64,000 nucleotides of DNA from Polyangium fumosum (GTDB taxonomy: Bacteria > Myxococcota_A > Polyangia > Polyangiales > Polyangiaceae). The stretch is from contig NZ_SSMQ01000050.1 of NCBI RefSeq assembly GCF_005144585.1, positions 29,479-93,478 of the forward strand, read 5' to 3'. The notes below the pieces were generated by a model that was not told the origin of the DNA, did no database searches, and worked only from the letters and a program-made list of their open reading frames with translations. A program made the translations under genes and the position numbers. Of the stretch, positions 17,338 through 26,737 are shown in pieces (position 1 is the first letter of the stretch; every line of letters begins with the position of its first letter).

Positions 17338-20036
17338 GACGCTCCCTCCGGCCGGCGGCGCTCCGGGACCACGCGCACCTCGGTGAGCAGCGCGTCCTTC
17401 AGGTTCGTCTTCGTGTCGAGCTTCACCTTTGCCATGTCGCTCCGGAAGAGGTTCGCCCCGCGCAAGTCCGTGCCCCAGAGCTTCGCTTTCTGCAGGATCA
17501 CCATCTTCAGGCTCGCCGCCACGAGGTCGGCGCCGGAGAGGTTCGTCCGAATGAACAGGCTTCCATCCGCCATCACGCCGCGCATCTTCGCGCCCGAGAG
17601 ATCACACTCGGAGAAATCGACCTCCGGCATCTCGGCAGCCGTGAAATCGGCGCCCGCAAAACCCGTCGTGCGCATGCACGTCCGCTTGAACCGGGCGCCG
17701 CGGAAATCCGCGCCCGCGAACGAGGTTTCGAGCACCATCCGCGCCCCTTCGAGCGAAGCGCCCGCGAAGCTCGCGCCGTCGCCGCGCACCTTCACGAACG
17801 TCGCCTCGCCGAGATCGGCCCCCGCGTAATTCACCTTCTCCACTGTCGATTCGAGGAAAATTGCCTCGCGGAGGGCCGCCCGCGCGAAATTCGCCTCGTC
17901 GAGCCGGACCTTCAGGAAGAGCGCCTTCGCCCCCGACGCGCCCGCGAGATCCGCCTTCACGAGGTTCGTCTCGATGAACTGCGCGCCGTCGAGCTTCGCC
18001 CCCGGGAGCTTCGCCTCTTCGAGCTCCGCCTTCCAGAAAATGGCCCCGGCGCAATCGACCCCGCCCGAGAGCTTCGCTTTCTTCAGGTTCGCGAACCCGA
18101 GGTTCGTCCCGACGAGTTTTGCCCCGTCGAGATCGGCCCCTTCGAGGTTCGCGCGCGCGAGCATCGCGTCCGTCAGATTTGCGCCCCGGAGCTTCGCGCC
18201 CGCGAGGTTCGCCTGTTCGAGCAAGGCCCTCGTGAGATCCGCGCCGGAGAGATCGATCCCGGCGAAATCGACGCCCGTGAAATCACGCCCTGCGAGGCTC
18301 TCGTTTCGATCGAGCGCGGCTTCGATGGATTGCCGGAAGGCGCGGCTCTCCTCGGCATCCTTCGACGACGCCGACGGCGACAGGTGCCCGTAACGCCGGT
18401 AGACCTCGAAGAGCTTCTCCTCGGTCTCCCGCAGGGTCTTCTCGAACGCCGGATCCGCGAGCTTCGCCTCGGCGTGCGGGAGGGGGACCCCCGCGTTCCT
18501 GCCGAGCTCGGCTTGGTCCCGCAGCCATGCGAGCTCCTTGTCCGCCGAGAACTTGGGCGGCCCCCCGCCCTGGCCTTTCGTGCGCTTCACCGTCTCGTCG
18601 TAATCGACCCCGATCTTCTCGAGCTCGGCCCGCGCCTCGGCCTCGAGCTGCGCCTGCACCTCGTCCGCCTGCTTCTTCGCCGCCTCGCTCTCGCCCTCGA
18701 CGCGCTCCAGGAAAGCCACGAGCTCGGCCGGATCCTTCGGCGGCTCGACTTGCTTTTGCTTTTGTCGTTGTTCCTCGATGTGGGCATCGACCTTTTTGGG
18801 ATCGAACCCGGCCGCCAGGAACTCGGCGCGCATCGCCTCGAGCTCCTTGTCGGCCTGCTTTTCGAGGCGCTTTTGCAGGAGGTTCTCCCGCTCCACGACG
18901 CCCATCATGTCGTTGAACGTCTCCTCGGGCGCCTCCGTCTTCGGATCGTCGGGCGCGCGCGAGGGCATCAGATCGTCGTCGGCGAGCGCGTAAATCGCGC
19001 CGTGTTTCTTGTCGTTCCGCTTGTCGACGACGCTCCGATAATGCGTGGGGGAGCGCGGCTCGCCCGGCCGCTCGAAAGCCGCGACGACGTGAACGACGTC
19101 CGCCGCGTCGTCCTCCTCGACCTCGAGCATCCCGCGATACAGCACCACCGCACGCTTCGCGTTCGGGAAAAGCCACACCGTATCGATGCGCGCAGCGGCC
19201 TCGCGGAATGCCTCCTCGCCGTTTCTCCGCTGCAGGATGAAGAGCCGCGGCCGCAGGCGGGGCAGCCGCGTCGAGACGACGGTCTCGGCCGCGTTCATCC
19301 CGTGCACCTCGAAGGTCTCCTCCCCCGTGAAATACCCCTGGATCTGCTGGTCCTCGGGCGCGGCGTTGAAAAAGGTCCAGTCGATGTCGGCGGCGAGCCC
19401 GGGGAACCGCGTCTTCAGCCATTCGTCGTCGTACGTGCCCGCCTTGCGCATGCGCGCGGGCCAGGTCTGGTCGACCGGCGCGAAACAGACGGGCGCGGCG
19501 CGCTCGCCCTTCTTGCTCACGAGGCGCTTCGGATCCTCGATGTTGGGCAGGAAATGCACCTTCTTGCCGTCCACCTCGACCGGGGCCGCGCCCTTGCCCA
19601 GGGGGTTGTCCGGGAAATCCTGCCCTCCGAAGGCGCGCTCCCAGGCGACCGGCATTTGCACGAACGGCTCCGGATCACTCGGCCCCCCGAGCTCCCAGCG
19701 GCGATCGCCGACCACGTAGAGCTCCTTCTCGACGAGCGCGCGCGTCCCGCGCAACACCCGCAGGCGCACGCTGCGCGCGGGCACGGGTTTGCCCCCGAGC
19801 GCCAGGGCCTTGCCGGCCACGAGCACCTCGGCGCGCTGCTTCGTCATCCCCGCGTCGAAGACCGTCTGCGGCCCGGCCTCCTCGGGGATCATCGTCCACA
19901 TCGCGGCCTCGTGCAGGGGCCGGTCCTCCTCGCCGAAGGCGTAATACGCCATCGCCGTGATGACGAAATACGCCCGCCCGTCGTTCTCGAACGTATGCGT
20001 GAGCAGGCCGAGGCGCTGCGGCTTGATGATCTTCAT
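17334..20036 (-). CDS. DUF2169 + coiled coil + pentapeptide protein, cassette 1
   Basis: This 900-residue, three-part protein starts with a DUF2169 domain at residues 1 to about 320 (MKIIKPQRLGLLTHTFEN, VVGDRRWELGGPSDPEPF, AFGGQDFPDNPLGKG). A highly charged helical region with coiled-coil character covers about 360-560 (EAAKKQADEVQAQLEAEA). A pentapeptide beta-helix runs from about 580 to 885 (DFAGIDLSGADLTRALL). DUF2169 proteins act as adaptors that load effectors on VgrG in characterised type VI systems such as that of Agrobacterium. Here the adaptor is fused to a pentapeptide spike-like body. The start ATG 20036 lies 10 bases after the vgrG stop. The same architecture recurs in cassette 2. 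Confidence 0.9.
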   Translation of the reverse strand: MKIIKPQRLGLLTHTFENDGRAYFVITAMAYYAFGEEDRPLHEAAMWTMIPEEAGPQTVFDAGMTKQRAEVLVAGKALALGGKPVPARSVRLRVLRGTRALVEKELYVVGDRRWELGGPSDPEPFVQMPVAWERAFGGQDFPDNPLGKGAAPVEVDGKKVHFLPNIEDPKRLVSKKGERAAPVCFAPVDQTWPARMRKAGTYDDEWLKTRFPGLAADIDWTFFNAAPEDQQIQGYFTGEETFEVHGMNAAETVVSTRLPRLRPRLFILQRRNGEEAFREAAARIDTVWLFPNAKRAVVLYRGMLEVEEDDAADVVHVVAAFERPGEPRSPTHYRSVVDKRNDKKHGAIYALADDDLMPSRAPDDPKTEAPEETFNDMMGVVERENLLQKRLEKQADKELEAMRAEFLAAGFDPKKVDAHIEEQRQKQKQVEPPKDPAELVAFLERVEGESEAAKKQADEVQAQLEAEARAELEKIGVDYDETVKRTKGQGGGPPKFSADKELAWLRDQAELGRNAGVPLPHAEAKLADPAFEKTLRETEEKLFEVYRRYGHLSPSASSKDAEESRAFRQSIEAALDRNESLAGRDFTGVDFAGIDLSGADLTRALLEQANLAGAKLRGANLTDAMLARANLEGADLDGAKLVGTNLGFANLKKAKLSGGVDCAGAIFWKAELEEAKLPGAKLDGAQFIETNLVKADLAGASGAKALFLKVRLDEANFARAALREAIFLESTVEKVNYAGADLGEATFVKVRGDGASFAGASLEGARMVLETSFAGADFRGARFKRTCMRTTGFAGADFTAAEMPEVDFSECDLSGAKMRGVMADGSLFIRTNLSGADLVAASLKMVILQKAKLWGTDLRGANLFRSDMAKVKLDTKTNLKDALLTEVRVVPERRRPEGAS

Positions 20037-20046
20037 GGAGGCGCGC

Positions 20047-22392
20047 TCAGATGATCTTCATGCCGGTGAGCAAGGTAATCGCCTTGGTCCCCAGCCATGT
20101 CGCCGCGCTCTCGATCTTCGTCACGTTGACCTTCGCCGAGAACGCCTTCGTCTCCGTCTTGAAAGCCCCGACCTCGATGCTCATGCCGGCCACCAATGCG
20201 AGCTTCAAGCCCGCGAACATCTCGATCTTGCCGCCGACGTTGAACTCGGTGTGGAGCCCGATCACGCCCTCGTTCTTGCTGATGAGCGTGATGTCGAGGT
20301 TCGGGCCCACCGTGATCTTCGCCTCGGGCCCGCCGAAAATGCTCTTGTCGTCGGCGGCGACCGTCACCGTCCTGTTCGCGAGGACGAGGACGTTCATGTT
20401 CGACGTGACGTTCTGCGTGTAGCTCTGCGTGACGTTCACCGTCACGTTGCCGACGACGACGTCGTTGCGATTGCCCGTCACATTGAGCGTGCGATCGCCC
20501 GTCACGTTGATCGTCTGGTTGCCGCCGATGTCGAGCGTGGCGTTCTTGTCGACGTCCACGTCGAGCGTGCCCACGTGTTGCTTGCGGAGCCCCGAGACCG
20601 TCGTCTCCTGCGTGGGCCATGTCTCCGTGACCTTCCCGGTCACGGTCTCGTCCTTCGTCGACCCGTACGTCTCCTTCACGTATCCGGTGACGCTCTCTTC
20701 CTTGTAGCCGCCGACCTGCATCGTGTAATACGTGCCGACGGACTCCGTCTGGTACGAGCCGACCTCGATGTTCTGCCACGTGCCGACGATGTGATCCGTC
20801 GATTGACACGTGTGCCAGAGACCACGCTGATCGGTCTTCAGGATCGCCTCGTGATCGTCGTTCGGCGAGCCCATGCGGAGGTACGTATTCGCATAAGGCG
20901 TCGACATCGTGATGCGCTGCTGGCCCGCCTTGTCCTCGAGCTCCCAGCGATTGCGGCCCCCCGTCTGGATGACGTTCTTCGTGTGATTGCCGCTCGTCAC
21001 CGGGCTCGGCGTCAGCGCATTGGGCACGACGCCCGAGATGACGGGACGGTCGGGATCACCGCCCAGGAAGCTCACGATGACCTCGGTGCCCTTCCGCAGC
21101 GGGAAATGAAAGCCCTCGATGCCGCCGCCGTGGGGCTGCATCATGCGCACGTACGTCGACGCCTTGCCGTCCTTGCCGGTGCCCTCGTCGAAATGGAGCT
21201 TGATCTTGTACCGCCCCATGTCGTCGATCTGCGCGTATTCGCTCTCCGCCGCGCCGTCGACGACGCCATTCTCGAAGCCGTGGATGCGCGGCCACGCCGC
21301 GCGCGACTCCGGCCGGAACTGCACGTCGGCCGGGATCGCCAGGACCTCCACGAAATACACCTCGTCGTGCGAGAGGTCGACGAGCTCGCGGAAAGACGCG
21401 AGGCCCATCGCCTGGTTGCCGTGGTGCGCGACCTCGATCGCGAGATAGCGGGCATTGAACTTCGCGCGCGGGTGATCCTCGAGCTCGAACGCCTTGCCCG
21501 TGTGGAGGTGCGTGCGCGTCCCGGCCGCCTGGAACACGACCTGCCGCGCCTTGTACTCCTCGGCGCGCACCTTGGCGAGGCGCGCGCCGGCCCCCGGCGT
21601 GAAGAACCGGTCGCCATACCAGACGACCTCGGCCGAGCCCTGCTGCGACACCGTGGCCTTGCCCGAGACGTCGAGGTTCGGCTTGGTGTCGTCGTAATCC
21701 GCGAGCTTCACGGAGGCGGGCAACGAGACGTGGGCGCTGCGGAACGACCGGAACGAGGCGCGCGCGCTCCGGTCCTCGCCGGTCTGCGGGTAATACCGGA
21801 TGGGCAGGCCGAGCGGCTCGTCGTCGTAAGACTCGTTGTCGCAGAGCACGAGCTTCTCGCCCCCGTCGGCGTGCTCGAAGAAATAATAAATGCCCTCGCG
21901 CTCCATCCACCGCGAGAGGAACTCGAGATCAGTCTCGCGATACTGGCAGACGTGGGCCTCTTTCTCGTAGCTGCCGAGCCGGAGCTCCAGCCCGTCGCCC
22001 GAGATACCGTGCTCCTCGAGCACCGCCTGCAGGATCTCCGGGACGCTCATGTTCGTGAAGACCCGGCTGTGCCGCGCGAGCGAGAGCTCCCAGAGCCGCG
22101 GGACCATCGTCGCGCGGAGCAGCGCCTGCCCGTCGGTCTCGTGCAAGAGCTCGATCCCCGCGAGGATCCCGGCGAAGACATACGGAGGCAGCCGGTCGTC
22201 GGCGCGGTCGATCACCATCTGCGCCTTGGCGCCGACCGCGTCGCCGAGGTCGACGCCCTCGCCGCTCTCGCTCTTCGCGACGAGGAAGACCTCGAATCGA
22301 TACGGCCGCGAAATCCACTCTCGCCCGCGGAAACCCACCACACGAACGTCATCCGGCAGGCCACTCGAAGAGAACGTGATGAGATCGGTCAT
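20047..22392 (-). CDS. vgrG: VgrG spike protein of a type VI-type secretion system, cassette 1
   Basis: This 781-residue VgrG forms the trimeric puncturing spike. The gp27-like base occupies about residues 1-370 (HSRVFTNMSVPEILQ, HVCQYRETDLEFLSRWMERE). A gp5 OB-fold lies at about 375-455 (MMQPHGGGIEGFHFPLRKGT, FLGGDPDRPVISG). A long needle of short Thr/Val/Asn-rich strand repeats follows (VGSYQTESVGTYYTMQVGGY, NVTGDRTLNVTGNRND). The last 130 residues (from about 650) are hydrophobic and repeat-poor, ending LLTGMKII, and could dock the DUF4150 tip or a cargo. It is the first gene of its cassette. No sheath, tube or ATPase gene of the machine is in the window. Confidence 0.95.
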   Translation of the reverse strand: MTDLITFSSSGLPDDVRVVGFRGREWISRPYRFEVFLVAKSESGEGVDLGDAVGAKAQMVIDRADDRLPPYVFAGILAGIELLHETDGQALLRATMVPRLWELSLARHSRVFTNMSVPEILQAVLEEHGISGDGLELRLGSYEKEAHVCQYRETDLEFLSRWMEREGIYYFFEHADGGEKLVLCDNESYDDEPLGLPIRYYPQTGEDRSARASFRSFRSAHVSLPASVKLADYDDTKPNLDVSGKATVSQQGSAEVVWYGDRFFTPGAGARLAKVRAEEYKARQVVFQAAGTRTHLHTGKAFELEDHPRAKFNARYLAIEVAHHGNQAMGLASFRELVDLSHDEVYFVEVLAIPADVQFRPESRAAWPRIHGFENGVVDGAAESEYAQIDDMGRYKIKLHFDEGTGKDGKASTYVRMMQPHGGGIEGFHFPLRKGTEVIVSFLGGDPDRPVISGVVPNALTPSPVTSGNHTKNVIQTGGRNRWELEDKAGQQRITMSTPYANTYLRMGSPNDDHEAILKTDQRGLWHTCQSTDHIVGTWQNIEVGSYQTESVGTYYTMQVGGYKEESVTGYVKETYGSTKDETVTGKVTETWPTQETTVSGLRKQHVGTLDVDVDKNATLDIGGNQTINVTGDRTLNVTGNRNDVVVGNVTVNVTQSYTQNVTSNMNVLVLANRTVTVAADDKSIFGGPEAKITVGPNLDITLISKNEGVIGLHTEFNVGGKIEMFAGLKLALVAGMSIEVGAFKTETKAFSAKVNVTKIESAATWLGTKAITLLTGMKII

Positions 22393-22468
22393 GGTCCGTA
22401 CCCTTCAATCGAAGAGGCCCGAGGGCCAAGCCACCAAACGAAGCTCGAACGAGACGCCCGGCGGGCGC

Positions 22469-22840
22469 TCAGCGCGCGGGCGGAAAGCCCGACGCCGGAT
22501 CGACCACGACGCGCGACGCGTCGACAGGATCCACGAGGACCGGGAGGCGGAGCCCAGGCACGAGCTCACGCGCCTTGATCGGGCCCGCGAACACGCTCGC
22601 TTGCGCCCGGAGGGGCGGCCGCCCCGGGGACGTGATGTCGAGGGTGAGCACCACCTCGCGCTCTTGCCCCTTGCGCGAGGTGCCGTCCTTCACGTCCACG
22701 ACCGTGCCCTCGCCCCGAATGCCCTCCTGGAAGACGCGCTGCTGCTTCGCCTCGAACTTCCCGAAATCCTTGACGGCCCACACCAAGAACCCCAGCACGA
22801 GGAGCCCGCCCAGGATCTGCAAGAGCAGCTTCACGTCCAT
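22469..22840 (-). CDS. Single-span membrane protein of unknown function
   Basis: This 123-residue protein has one N-terminal transmembrane segment (LLLQILGGLLVLGFLVWAVK, residues 4-23). A soluble domain follows with GEGTVVDVKDGTSRKGQERE, a strand-rich centre, and a C-terminus VPGLRLPVLVDPVDASRVV. The soluble part resembles the small OB-like domains of proteins that carry a GxVVDV...VxVDPxDPSR pattern (DUF3592-like). That resemblance is weak. I chose ATG 22840, since upstream residues are Arg/Gly-rich. It points the same way as vgrG, 76 bases ahead of it, so it could be read into the cassette transcript. Its function is unknown. Confidence 0.68.
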   Translation of the reverse strand: MDVKLLLQILGGLLVLGFLVWAVKDFGKFEAKQQRVFQEGIRGEGTVVDVKDGTSRKGQEREVVLTLDITSPGRPPLRAQASVFAGPIKARELVPGLRLPVLVDPVDASRVVVDPASGFPPAR

Positions 22841-22917
22841 GAATCCCACCCGACCGCGCCGGAGAATACCGCCCCGCGCGCGCCCACACAAGCGTTCCGT
22901 GCCCCAAGGATCCGACG

Positions 22918-24636
22918 CTACTGGATGTCGCTCGCGTCGGGGAACTGAATGCTCGGGTCCTTGATCTCCGTCGCAGCCGCGACCTTGCCCACAAGCTCAT
23001 CGATCAGCGGATCGATGCCGGTGTTGTAGAGCGGATCGTCCCACGCGCCGTCGTGGAACCAGCTCTTCAAGATCTCGAGCTTCTTCAGGGTGCTCTCCTT
23101 GTCGAAGACCGTCGGGGCCGGCGCGTCGAGCTCCTTTTTCATCAGGTAGAGCCCCATCCGGATCGCATTCGTCACCATACGTGTATGCGCCGGCTGCCGC
23201 GCCGGATCGGCCACCACGTGCCGCGTCCCTTCGAGCTGACGCGTGAGCAGGAACGGCCGCGGGCTCGCCCATTTTCCGTGCCCCGCCGCGTTGAAGTCCT
23301 CCTTGTTCCGATCCCGGTCCGGCGCCTTTGCGTTGAGCCAACCGAGCGGCGCGCGCGCCTTCGCGACCATCCCCTTCGCCATGAGGAAGCCATGATGAAT
23401 CGCATAACGGTTCATCAACGTGGACAGGAAATAATCGCCGTCGATCGAAGGAATGCCGTTGCCGGCGATGAGCAGGGGCGCGTCGTACTCCCACGCGGTC
23501 CAGAACCACGATTGCTGGATCACGTCCGTCTGGAGCTCGCGGATGTCCTCGTCCTCGGGCACGTCGGCGAAATCGGGCAGCTCGATGCAGGTGCTCGCGC
23601 CCGTGCAATGCAGCGGGTTCACCCGGATGATGTCCCCCACGTGCCAGATCGGATTGCGATCGATCGCGCGGTTCCGCGCGGACTCCGTGGGCCCCGTCGT
23701 CGCGCTCGGCGGCTCGGACCCGTGCCAGACGTTCGGGTATTCGTCCGTCTTCCTGCGAAAGAGCATGTGCTGCGCGATCTGCACGCTCTTCCATTTCTCG
23801 CGATTCCAGGCGACGCCGGCGTCGTCGGCGCCGCCGTTCCAGGCGTCGGGCTCGGTCATCTCGTCGATCGCGTCGTAGAATCGCCAGAACTTCGCCTCGT
23901 CGGCCGGATCGGCGCGGTAGTCGTCGACGATCGCATACCAGGCCTCCTCCATGCCCATGATGGGCCGCTGCGCGTGCCAGGGGATCCACTCGGCCACGCT
24001 CTCGAACGGCGGCAGGCCGGCCGGCGTGTTGAAAGGGTCCTCGGACCAGCGATCGAAGGGGATGCCCACGCGGAGCTTGCGGAGGTCGATCGCGTCGAGC
24101 TCGTCCGCCACGGCCGCGGCCTTGTCGATGCTGTCGATGGGGCCGTCGAGGATCTTTAGCTTCTGCTCTTCGAGCGACGCGAGAAAGACACGGTCACGCG
24201 CTTCGCGGCGCTCGTACGAATCCATCTCGCCCTCGGGCGGCAGCTCCCCGAGGACCTCGCCGCCCGGCTGGTACGGCCGGTAGGCTGTCGCCGACACCGG
24301 CACGATCGCGTGTTTTTTCCGCAGCGCGTCGATCAGGGCCACGATGGCGTCCGTCTCCTCGGCGCCCACCTGATCCGCCTCGGCCCGGCGGCGAATCGTG
24401 GCCTCGTCATAGTCGATCGCCGCGATATCGATTCCGTCCGGGGAGTGACAACCTGCACACGCGCCCCGCACGCCCGGCTTGCGAAATGCCTTGACGCCTG
24501 CCTCGATCAAGGCATCGAGCGCGGGATCGGTTGGCGGATTTCCGGCGCCCGCGCCGCTCTCGGAGGAGCCACCTCCGCCGCAGGCGAGGAGCGAAGACAC
24601 GACGAGGAGCCATCCCGCGCAAGCAAAGGTACGCAT
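22918..24636 (-). CDS. Large lipoprotein with one c-type heme-binding motif
   Basis: This protein of about 572 residues starts with a lipoprotein signal (MRTFACAGWLLVVSSLLAC, Cys19) and a Gly/Ser linker. A single heme c attachment motif CAGCH lies in GVRGACAGCHSPDGIDIAAI at about residues 58-62. The rest of the chain is mixed alpha/beta with many Trp and Tyr residues, conserved-looking features such as RNPIWHVGDIIRVNPLHC, and the HGKWASPRPFLLTRQ stretch. I do not recognise a family. It may be an electron-transfer or structural protein in the periplasm anchored to the outer membrane. The internal ATG at 24636 is preferred because it begins the signal peptide. It is transcribed alone or with the next-upstream membrane protein (49 bases). 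Confidence 0.75.
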   Translation of the reverse strand: MRTFACAGWLLVVSSLLACGGGGSSESGAGAGNPPTDPALDALIEAGVKAFRKPGVRGACAGCHSPDGIDIAAIDYDEATIRRRAEADQVGAEETDAIVALIDALRKKHAIVPVSATAYRPYQPGGEVLGELPPEGEMDSYERREARDRVFLASLEEQKLKILDGPIDSIDKAAAVADELDAIDLRKLRVGIPFDRWSEDPFNTPAGLPPFESVAEWIPWHAQRPIMGMEEAWYAIVDDYRADPADEAKFWRFYDAIDEMTEPDAWNGGADDAGVAWNREKWKSVQIAQHMLFRRKTDEYPNVWHGSEPPSATTGPTESARNRAIDRNPIWHVGDIIRVNPLHCTGASTCIELPDFADVPEDEDIRELQTDVIQQSWFWTAWEYDAPLLIAGNGIPSIDGDYFLSTLMNRYAIHHGFLMAKGMVAKARAPLGWLNAKAPDRDRNKEDFNAAGHGKWASPRPFLLTRQLEGTRHVVADPARQPAHTRMVTNAIRMGLYLMKKELDAPAPTVFDKESTLKKLEILKSWFHDGAWDDPLYNTGIDPLIDELVGKVAAATEIKDPSIQFPDASDIQ

Positions 24637-24685
24637 GGAGGCATGTTCCTGAACCTTTGAGCTCGAATCAAGTCCGAAACAGCGC

Positions 24686-25570
24686 TCAGACCAGCAGAAC
24701 CCCCACCCCCGTCGCAATCGCGCCGACGCAAAGCACCACGTCACACGCCCGGCGGTGATTCACGGGTCGGATGATGGTGAGCAGCATCGAGAGCACGACC
24801 ATCGGCGCGCCCACGAGCGTCGTCTTCCACCCGTTCGACGCCGCGATCATGATCCCCACGAACGCGACGAGGAACACGCCGCCGAAAGGCGTGAGGGGGT
24901 TTCCTTCGTCCGCGGACGCAATCCGAGAGACCGCCGCACCCGAGGCGACGAAGGCGAGCACGAAGGCGCCGCCGCCTTGCCACGCCCACCCCGAGCCCGC
25001 GCCGCCGGCGAGCGCGATCACCACGAACACCATTCCTGCGAAGAGCGCGGCAGACGATTCGAGGATCAGCATCACCGCGTACATGGCGAGCGCCCCTTCC
25101 CCTCGCACCTCCACGTCCCTGGCAGCCCGCTCCCGCTCGGCTCTCCCCGCGAGGCTGTCCGAAACACCCGTGGGGCGCAGGAGCGCCTGTTCTTCCGGGG
25201 TGGGCATGGCGACCGCGAGCGCCTCCGCGAACGAAGGGCTGCCGAGACCCACCAGGGTGGCGAGGAGCATGAGCGCGCCAAGCGCAGCCGTGGGCGTGGC
25301 GAAATCCGACGCCGGGCTCTTCAGAGAAAAGCCCACGCCGCCGAGCACGAGAGCCGCGGTGATGAAGCCGAGGGAGCGATAGACGGCGCCTCGGTCCATG
25401 GGCTCCTTGGCCCGATACGCCGCGGCGACGCGGCGGAGGTCGGGCGGGACGAAGGTGAGGAGGAGCGCAGCGCCGGCGAGGAGCCAAGGCGCGGGTTTCG
25501 CGCTCAGCGTGGAAAGCGCGACGAGGATGGGCGCGAGATGACGGGCGTACGCATAAGCGGATCGGCTCAT
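24686..25570 (-). CDS. Polytopic inner-membrane protein of unknown function
   Basis: This 294-residue protein contains about eight hydrophobic segments: LAPILVALSTLSA, PWLLAGAALLLTFVP, LGFITAALVLGGVGF, TAALGALMLLATLVG, AMYAVMLILESSAALF, GMVFVVIALAGG, GAFVLAFVASGAAV, and a C-terminal GGVFLVAFVGIMIAA plus VGAIATGVGVLLV. A charged cytoplasmic-looking loop near the middle contains AGRAERERAARDVEVRGEG. There is no motif of a known transporter or enzyme that I can identify. The start ATG 25570 (MSRSAYAYARH) fits a short positive N-terminus. It diverges from the SpoIIAA-like gene across 63 bases. Confidence 0.7.
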   Translation of the reverse strand: MSRSAYAYARHLAPILVALSTLSAKPAPWLLAGAALLLTFVPPDLRRVAAAYRAKEPMDRGAVYRSLGFITAALVLGGVGFSLKSPASDFATPTAALGALMLLATLVGLGSPSFAEALAVAMPTPEEQALLRPTGVSDSLAGRAERERAARDVEVRGEGALAMYAVMLILESSAALFAGMVFVVIALAGGAGSGWAWQGGGAFVLAFVASGAAVSRIASADEGNPLTPFGGVFLVAFVGIMIAASNGWKTTLVGAPMVVLSMLLTIIRPVNHRRACDVVLCVGAIATGVGVLLV

Positions 25571-25633
25571 GTTCGGGCCTGGTCCTCGTGGGACTTGCGC
25601 TCGTCCCGGCAAAGAGGAAGGTGGTGGATCCGC

Positions 25634-26080
25634 ATGGACGATACCTGGGAGCGCGTCGGCGCGCACCGCCATCGTTTCGAGGCGCCCGATCTGCTCCACA
25701 CCCGCGCCGTGGGCCCGATCTCCCGCGACGAGTTCGCGACGGCGCTCGACGTGATCGAGCGCCACGCCGAGCGGGGCCCGATCTTCTGGCTCGTCGACCT
25801 CACGCACCTCGACGGCATCACGCCGGAGGCCCGGCGCCTCCTCTCGGAGCGAGACGCCCGCGCGCACCTGCGCGGGATCGTCCTCATCGGCGGCGGCTTC
25901 CCGCAGCGCGTCCTCGCCACGCTGGCCCTCAAGGCCGTGCGCCTGTTCTGGCGCCACGAGACCCACGTCCCGTTCGCCTTCCTCGCGGACGAGCGCGAGG
26001 CGCTCGCGTGGATCGACGCAGAACGACGCGCGCGCGGAGGCCCGCGCGTGAATCTACGCGACAAGAGATCGAACGATTGA
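25634..26080 (+). CDS. SpoIIAA/STAS-like protein
   Basis: This 148-residue soluble protein has the SpoIIAA-like (STAS/SEC14-type) pattern. A strand carries the hydrophobic LLHTRAVGPISRDEF, then GPIFWLVDLTHLDGITPEAR, RGIVLIGGGFPQRVLATLAL, and a last part PFAFLADEREALAWI. Such domains act in protein-protein regulation or as lipid-binding modules; the phosphorylatable Ser of anti-sigma antagonists is not clearly placed here. The start ATG 25634 is preceded by GGTGGATC rather than a strong ribosome site. Neighbours do not point to a sigma/anti-sigma switch, since none is encoded nearby. The role is therefore left open. Confidence 0.72.
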   Translation: MDDTWERVGAHRHRFEAPDLLHTRAVGPISRDEFATALDVIERHAERGPIFWLVDLTHLDGITPEARRLLSERDARAHLRGIVLIGGGFPQRVLATLALKAVRLFWRHETHVPFAFLADEREALAWIDAERRARGGPRVNLRDKRSND

Positions 26081-26086
26081 GGGAAT

Positions 26087-26626
26087 TCAGGCGGAGCGGT
26101 GGACGGTCATGAGCAGCGCTGTCCCGTCCGGCGTCTCCACGATCCCCACATCACGAAAACCCGCCTTTCGATAACAAGCCACGGCGCGCGCATTCGTCGG
26201 GTCGGGATCGGTCTGCACCTTGGTGACGCGGGGATCGGCGAAGAGAAAATCGAGAAACGCACGAATCATCCGGGTGCCGAGGCCTTTGCCGATTCGATCG
26301 GGGTCGCCGATGGATTGGTCGATGCCAAGCGCGCACGGGTCGGTCTCGGTGAGCCACCAGCCGTCGGCCTGGGTCGCCATGACCCGATACGCCTGGATGA
26401 AGGCGAACGGCTGGCCGTCCTCGCACGCGAGGTACGGGAGGAGGCCGGCCGAGGCATCGAGCGGCAAGGTGCCCGCGTCGGCGAGGCACGGGCGGTACTC
26501 GTCGCGCAGCTCGTCGAGGGTCGGCGTGGGCTGCCACCATGCGGCGACGTGGGGCCGCGCGAGCCAGGTGTGCAGCATGGGGAAGTCGGCCTCGGTGAGG
26601 GGGCGGAAGGTGAGGGGCGCGGACAT
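26087..26626 (-). CDS. AAC(6')-Ib-like GNAT acetyltransferase
   Basis: This 179-residue acetyl-CoA-dependent N-acetyltransferase has the GNAT fold. The resemblance to aminoglycoside 6'-N-acetyltransferase AAC(6')-Ib, from memory of that family, is strong at several points. These are the GWWLTETDPCALGIDQ segment, the acetyl-CoA loop GKGLGTRMIRAFLDFLFADP, and VTKVQTDPDPTNARAVACYR with KAGFRDVGIVETPDG. The catalytic-site Asp in the ETDP segment is present. It converges on the SpoIIAA-like gene (stops 6 bases apart) and diverges from the ATPase gene. It is a chromosomal gene with normal host codon use and no integron features around it. The real substrate may be an aminoglycoside, a siderophore amine or something else. 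Confidence 0.85.
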   Translation of the reverse strand: MSAPLTFRPLTEADFPMLHTWLARPHVAAWWQPTPTLDELRDEYRPCLADAGTLPLDASAGLLPYLACEDGQPFAFIQAYRVMATQADGWWLTETDPCALGIDQSIGDPDRIGKGLGTRMIRAFLDFLFADPRVTKVQTDPDPTNARAVACYRKAGFRDVGIVETPDGTALLMTVHRSA

Positions 26627-26737
26627 GGGGCGAGTCTACCCTGGCTCGGCCTGGACGTCCGTGCTGGGGGTGTGGCTCGGGAGTGGGCCGCGGACGAGGT
26701 GTCGTGTAGAACTCGGTCCGCGAGGACGGCCACCGCC

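Noticed and set aside
15208..22392. Prophage tail region
   Set aside because: VgrG with DUF2169, DUF3540 and DUF4150 is the type VI-type set; no capsid, terminase, integrase or lysis gene is present.
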